This document shows, piece by piece, positions 6,653 through 10,237 of a stretch of DNA of 10,237 nt. Location: contig CAYSIR010000146.1 of the NCBI GenBank assembly GCA_964431105.1, forward strand, positions 1-10,237, read 5' to 3'. The position numbers and the translations under genes were made by a program. Below the pieces are notes generated by a model. The model was not told the DNA's origin, did no database searches, and was given only the letters and a program-made list of their open reading frames with translations. The stretch's first letter is position 1; each line of letters opens with the position of its first letter. Source of the DNA: RECH01 sp964431105. GTDB lineage: Bacteria > Cyanobacteriota > Cyanobacteriia > RECH01.

Positions 6653-9256
6653 ATGTTGCAGTCACAGTACGAAGGATGGTTGGATACCGAAGCGCCCAAA
6701 CATAAATCGTTTGAGCTACCCGGCGCGAAACCGCACTACAACCCTGATCGCCCCGGACAGGTTGAGCATATTCGCCTCGACCTCGATTTAGACATTCCTA
6801 ATCAGCGCTATCAAGGGACGTGCAGCATTCAGATTAACCCAATTCGAGACGGCATTGAGCAACTGGCACTGGATGCGGTAGACCTTACCATCGAGTCGGT
6901 GATGATTGGCCCCATCGCCCAACCCTACGATTACGACGGCGAAACGCTCTCCGTTCGATTATTGAATCCGACCCAGAGCGGGCAGCCGATTACGGTGGCG
7001 ATCGCCTACAGCGTCGATCATCCCCAGCGCGGTCTGTATTTTATTGCGCCAGACGAACATTACCCCAACAAAGCCACCCAAGTCTGGACGCAGGGTGAAG
7101 ACGAAGATTCCCGCTACTGGTTTCCCTGCTTCGACTATCCCGGACAGTTGGCAACCTCCGAAATTCGGGTGCGTGTGCCCAAGCCTATGATCGCCATCTC
7201 CAACGGTGAGCTAATTGAGACGCAGGAAGACGGCGAGTTCAAGATTTTTCATTGGTCGCAGCAGGAAGTCCACCCTACTTATCTGATGACCCTGGCGGTG
7301 GGCGACTTTGCTGAACTGCGAGATGAATGGAATGGCAAACCGGTTACCTACTACGTTGCCAAAGGACGGGAAGACGATGCCCGGCGCACCATGGGCAAAA
7401 CGCCGCAGATGATTGAGTTTTTTAGCCAGGCTTACGGCTACCCCTATGCGTATCCAAAATATGCTCAGGTCTGCGTTGAGGATTTTATCTTTGGTGGCAT
7501 GGAAAACACGTCTACCACGCTGCTGACCGATCGCTGTTTGATTGATGAACGAGCCGCAATTGACAACCGCAGTGCCGAGAGCTTGGTGGCGCATGAACTG
7601 GCGCATCAGTGGTTTGGTGATTTAGCGGTGATTAAGCATTGGTCACATGCCTGGGTAAAAGAGGGAATGGCATCCTATTCTGAGGTGATGTGGACAGAGC
7701 GGGAATATGGCCCTGATGAAGCGGCTTACTATCGCTTGAACGAAGCCCGTAGTTATCTGAGTGAAGATAGTTCTCGCTACCGCCGTCCAATGGTGACGCA
7801 TATTTATCGAGAAGCGATCGAACTGTACGATCGCCACATTTATGAAAAGGGAGCCTGTGTCTATCACATGATTCGGGCAGAACTGGGGGATGAGTTATTT
7901 ACCCGTGCCGTCCATACCTTTATCCAGGATCACGCCCACAGCACCGTCGAAACCATTGATTTACTGCGGGCGATCGATAAGGCTACGGGGCGCAATCTGC
8001 AATTTCTGTTTGATCAATACGTCTTCCGGGGCGGACATCCTGATTATAAAGTTGCCTACAGTTGGGATAATGATAGCAACCTTGCAAAAGTGACCGTGAC
8101 GCAAACCCAAGCGACTGATGGCGATACCCCCAGCACCAGCGGATTGTTTGATCTGCGGGTTCCCATCGGTTTTGGCTTTGTCAAACAAGATAAACTAGCC
8201 GATCAGAAAGTCTTCACAGTACGGATTCATGAACGGGAACAGACCTTTTACTTCCCGCTGCCCTCGAAACCGCAGTTTGTTAGCTTTGATGTGGGCAATC
8301 ATCTGCTGAAAACCGTATCGCTGGACTATCCGGTTGCTGAACTGAAAGCACAGCTTACCTATGATCCCGATCCGCTGTCTCGTATTTGTGCGACAGAAGC
8401 GATCGCTAAGAAAGGCGGGTTAGAAGTCGTCAAAACCTTATCCAATGCGCTGGTATCTGATCCCTTCTGGGGCGTGCGGGCTGAGATTGCTGGGAAATTA
8501 GCTAAGATAAAATTAGACCAAGCCCTTGATGGACTGGTGAAAGGACTGCAAGACAGCGAAGCCCGCGTCCGTCGCGCCGTGGTAAACGCCTTGGGTAAGC
8601 TCAAAACCCTACAAAGCTACGAAGCCTTGAAGCCGGTTGTTGAGCAGGGCGATCGCAGTTATTACGTGGAAGCGGCTGCCATGAGCGCGATCGCCAACAT
8701 CGCCACCGCCGACTTCAACGGCGAATCCAAACTAGATGAAACCTTGGCGCTATTGAAATCCGTATTGGAAACCCGTGCGGGCTGGAACGAAACCGTGCGC
8801 AGTGGAGCGATCGCTGGACTCAGCAAACTCAAAACCTCCGAAGCCGCCCTCGACTTAGTGCTGCCATACACCGTACTGGGCACCCCCCAAGCCCTACGGC
8901 TCGCCGCCATCCGCGCCCTCGGCACCATCTCCAGCGGACAAACGGAGGTCAACCTCCAGCGCATTCTCGATCGCCTGGAAGAGTTATCCGGTGAATCCTT
9001 CTTCCTGACGCAAGTGTCAGTTGTGATGGCGCTGGGCAGCATGGACACACCAAAAGCGATCGCGATTCTGCAAGGCTTAGCCGACCAAACCCCCGACGGT
9101 CGCGTTCGTCGCCGCGCCGAAGAAGCGATCCAGAAGGTGCGCGATAAGACCAAAACAGATCAGACGGTGAAGCAGCTACAGAAAGATCTGGATCAGGTGA
9201 AGAAGGATAATCAAGAACTTCGCAGTCGCTTGGAGGCATTGGAAGCCAAGAACTGA
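6653..9256 (+). CDS. M1-family zinc aminopeptidase with C-terminal HEAT repeats
   Basis: Zinc metallo-aminopeptidase (gluzincin, M1 family) that removes N-terminal residues from peptides. No signal peptide is seen, so it is probably cytosolic. The N-terminal beta domain spans about 20-220. The exopeptidase motif FGGMENTSTT (280-289) and zinc motif HELAHQWFGD (314-323), with the third ligand E337 eighteen residues after H318, are intact. Y397 in HIYEKGA is the likely transition-state tyrosine. After a beta domain (about 465-560), helical HEAT/ARM-like repeats run from about 570 to 830 with recurring VR and ALG turns. A charged heptad-patterned tail (about 835-867) looks like a short coiled coil. 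The ATG at 6653 follows GGAGAG (6641-6646) at good spacing. At 867 residues it is close to E. coli PepN in length, but the HEAT-rich tail is more like the cyanobacterial and TAF2-type branch. The gene name pepN is possible but not certain. Confidence 0.92.
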   Translation: MLQSQYEGWLDTEAPKHKSFELPGAKPHYNPDRPGQVEHIRLDLDLDIPNQRYQGTCSIQINPIRDGIEQLALDAVDLTIESVMIGPIAQPYDYDGETLSVRLLNPTQSGQPITVAIAYSVDHPQRGLYFIAPDEHYPNKATQVWTQGEDEDSRYWFPCFDYPGQLATSEIRVRVPKPMIAISNGELIETQEDGEFKIFHWSQQEVHPTYLMTLAVGDFAELRDEWNGKPVTYYVAKGREDDARRTMGKTPQMIEFFSQAYGYPYAYPKYAQVCVEDFIFGGMENTSTTLLTDRCLIDERAAIDNRSAESLVAHELAHQWFGDLAVIKHWSHAWVKEGMASYSEVMWTEREYGPDEAAYYRLNEARSYLSEDSSRYRRPMVTHIYREAIELYDRHIYEKGACVYHMIRAELGDELFTRAVHTFIQDHAHSTVETIDLLRAIDKATGRNLQFLFDQYVFRGGHPDYKVAYSWDNDSNLAKVTVTQTQATDGDTPSTSGLFDLRVPIGFGFVKQDKLADQKVFTVRIHEREQTFYFPLPSKPQFVSFDVGNHLLKTVSLDYPVAELKAQLTYDPDPLSRICATEAIAKKGGLEVVKTLSNALVSDPFWGVRAEIAGKLAKIKLDQALDGLVKGLQDSEARVRRAVVNALGKLKTLQSYEALKPVVEQGDRSYYVEAAAMSAIANIATADFNGESKLDETLALLKSVLETRAGWNETVRSGAIAGLSKLKTSEAALDLVLPYTVLGTPQALRLAAIRALGTISSGQTEVNLQRILDRLEELSGESFFLTQVSVVMALGSMDTPKAIAILQGLADQTPDGRVRRRAEEAIQKVRDKTKTDQTVKQLQKDLDQVKKDNQELRSRLEALEAKN

Positions 9257-9322
9257 TCGCTAGACCTTGCTGTTTTGACTCGAACCTAAACCGTTGTCAT
9301 GCTTCAATTGCTTGGAGAAAGA

Positions 9323-9589
9323 ATGTCAATGAGCATTAACCTAACACCTGATCAAGAACGATTTATTCAATCTAAACTTGAAGCAGGTAAATATCATTCG
9401 GCCGAAGAAATTCTAGAACTCGCGTTGCGGTTGCTGGATGAGTACGATCGCTCTGAAGCCGATTGGGTTGAGGAGGTTCGAGTCAAAATTGATGATGCGA
9501 TCGAAGCATCTACTCATACGGCTCCAGTAGACGGCGAAACGTTTGTTAATGGCATTCTAGAGCGATTGCAGCAGGCGAATCAGACATGA
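9323..9589 (+). CDS. ParD-like type II antitoxin
   Basis: Probable ribbon-helix-helix antitoxin that binds and neutralises the toxin encoded next, and represses their shared promoter. The N-terminal segment MSINLTPDQERFIQSKLEAG with SAEEILELALRLLDE is the classical ParD pattern: a beta strand, then two helices. The acidic C-terminal half (DDAIEAS to ERLQQANQ) would wrap the toxin. The start at 9323 (88 residues) is preferred over the in-frame ATG at 9299, because GGAG (9314-9317) lies five bases before it and the family sequence begins here; 9329 is another option. A weak promoter candidate is TTGACT (9275-9280) with CATGCT (9298-9303), 17 bp apart. The stop overlaps the toxin start as ATGA (9586-9589), so translation is probably coupled. 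Confidence 0.85.
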   Translation: MSMSINLTPDQERFIQSKLEAGKYHSAEEILELALRLLDEYDRSEADWVEEVRVKIDDAIEASTHTAPVDGETFVNGILERLQQANQT

Positions 9590-9885
9590 GTCGGTATGTT
9601 ATCAACGTTCTTGCCAGCCAAGACCTGAATGCGATCGCTGATTATTTTGCCGAAAATAGCATTGAGGCTGGTGAACGGTTCTTTCGTGCCTTCAATCGCA
9701 AGTGTCAACAACTTGTGGCATTTCCGAATAGTGGAAAAAGCTATGTCGCCATTCGACCAGGGCTGAGAGGGTTATCACTGGACGGTTATATCATCTTTTA
9801 CAGAGTTCTGAAAGACGGCATCGAAATTTTGAGAGTTGTCAGCGGTCGCCGTGATTTTCCTTCTCTTTTTGAAGAACTCAATTGA
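9586..9885 (+). CDS. ParE/RelE-superfamily toxin
   Basis: Probable toxin of the ParE branch of the RelE/ParE fold. In characterised ParE proteins the target is DNA gyrase; in RelE proteins it is mRNA on the ribosome. The 99-residue protein has an N-terminal strand and helices (DLNAIADYFAE, residues 13-23; ERFFRAFNRKCQQLVAFP, 30-47). A beta sheet with the family pattern follows: GLRGLSLDGYIIFYRV (59-74) and IEILRVVSGRRDFPSLF (79-95). The ending RRD plus a short helix fits ParE better than RelE, which carries more catalytic basic and tyrosine residues. It starts inside the antitoxin stop codon. It appears intact and is followed at once by an intrinsic terminator. Whether it is active cannot be read from sequence. 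Confidence 0.85.
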   Translation: MSRYVINVLASQDLNAIADYFAENSIEAGERFFRAFNRKCQQLVAFPNSGKSYVAIRPGLRGLSLDGYIIFYRVLKDGIEILRVVSGRRDFPSLFEELN

Positions 9886-9886
9886 G

Positions 9887-9911
9887 GTGAGTTCTACGGT
9901 AACTCACTTTT
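9887..9911 (+). terminator. Intrinsic terminator of the toxin-antitoxin operon
   Basis: GTGAGTT (9887-9893) and AACTCAC (9901-9907) form a perfect 7-bp stem with a 7-base loop, followed by TTTT (9908-9911). It begins one base after the toxin stop codon. The stem is modest and the T-run short, but placement is ideal. Confidence 0.65.
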
Positions 9912-9954
9912 GATGCACCGTTATCAAGTTGGTTAACGCAGGAGTTTACTCAGC

Positions 9955-10140
9955 TTGACAGTGGAAAGATTAATTTATGCTGAAGAGTGGGATATGCGAT
10001 TGTCCCTCACGGACAAGCTTATTCTTGATCATTTTGACCAGGAAAACTTAATATATCTTTTTTCTCGCCGAAAGAAGTCTAGCTCCTATGTTTTAAGGAG
10101 TATAGATAGGCATCAGGTTGTATTCTCTCCAGATGAATAA
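9955..10140 (+). CDS. Unrecognised small protein
   Basis: Open frame of 61 codons from a TTG, with AGGAG at 9940-9944 (10 bases before). A shorter version of 48 residues starts at the ATG at 9994 (MRLSLTDKLILDHFDQENLI). The product mixes acidic and hydrophobic residues in its first half, then has a basic cluster RRKKSSS and an IDRHQVVFSPDE ending. There is no membrane segment, signal peptide or known motif. It lies just after the toxin-antitoxin terminator in a more AT-rich stretch lacking HIP1 sites. It could be a small accessory gene, a fragment of one, or chance. Confidence 0.3.
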   Translation: MTVERLIYAEEWDMRLSLTDKLILDHFDQENLIYLFSRRKKSSSYVLRSIDRHQVVFSPDE

Positions 10141-10227
10141 TTGTTAAGATGCTTCATCTCAAGTTGAATAGGTTGGCTACACTAAAGGTTCTAATTCTAT
10201 AACCTAAGCTAAAGGAACTGTTATACA

Positions 10228-10237
10228 ATGAGTGAAG
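10228..10237 (+). CDS. Possible start of a gene that leaves the window
   Basis: ATG AGT GAA at 10228 follows AAAGGA (10211-10216) with 11 bases between, a longer than ideal but usable spacing. Only three codons (M-S-E) and one base are visible, so nothing can be said of the product. The AT-rich 87 bp between 10141 and 10227 look like a promoter and leader region, with a small inverted repeat AGGTT/AACCT (10186-10205). Confidence 0.35.

Noticed and set aside
8662..9153. 163-codon minus-strand frame inside the aminopeptidase gene
   Set aside because: It lies fully antisense to the well-supported HEAT-repeat region; Arg/Ser-rich composition is typical of the reverse of a GC-rich gene.

Overview
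The window is ordinary-to-accessory chromosome from a cyanobacterium. More than twenty copies of the octamer GCGATCGC (the HIP1 repeat typical of many cyanobacterial genomes) are scattered over genes and spacers. The protein set (stand-alone carA, a YegS/BmrU-type lipid kinase, a PAP2 phosphatase, a retropepsin-like exported protease, an M1 aminopeptidase with a HEAT-repeat tail) and 37-base CRISPR-type repeat chemistry fit a filamentous or Leptolyngbya-like lineage. The genus cannot be fixed from sequence alone.

Layout. A perfect hairpin (1-31) opens the window. A lipid (diacylglycerol) kinase gene (107-1072, +) runs tail-to-tail into, and overlaps by 45 bp, a PAP2-family membrane phosphatase gene (1028-1738, -). 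The two catalyse chemically opposite steps. Then comes about 890 bp with no convincing gene (1739-2632). It holds a possible short or decayed membrane-peptide frame, several short direct repeats and one solitary CRISPR-repeat-like unit. A tRNA-Val(GAC) gene (2633-2706, -) with its own promoter-like boxes follows, then an exported aspartic protease of the retropepsin fold (2810-3715, -).

The divergent spacer 3716-4110 carries an array of about eleven 10-bp repeats and leads into carA (4111-5262, +), the glutaminase subunit of carbamoyl-phosphate synthetase (arginine and pyrimidine synthesis). carA faces a class I SAM-dependent methyltransferase gene (5461-6426, -). Between them lie a very stable 20-bp hairpin and a triple 11-bp repeat. 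Divergent from the methyltransferase is a large M1 metallo-aminopeptidase gene (6653-9256, +).

A compact ParD/ParE-type toxin-antitoxin operon (9323-9885, +) with an ATGA stop/start overlap follows, closed by a good intrinsic terminator (9887-9911). The last 330 bp are visibly more AT-rich, without HIP1 sites. They hold one unrecognised small frame (9955-10140) and a probable start codon of a gene leaving the window (10228).

Most genes are single transcription units, with convergent or divergent neighbours; the only clear operon is the toxin-antitoxin pair. I see no obvious new multi-gene system. The items most worth a second look are the solitary CRISPR-like repeat, the phased decamer array, and the kinase/phosphatase overlap.
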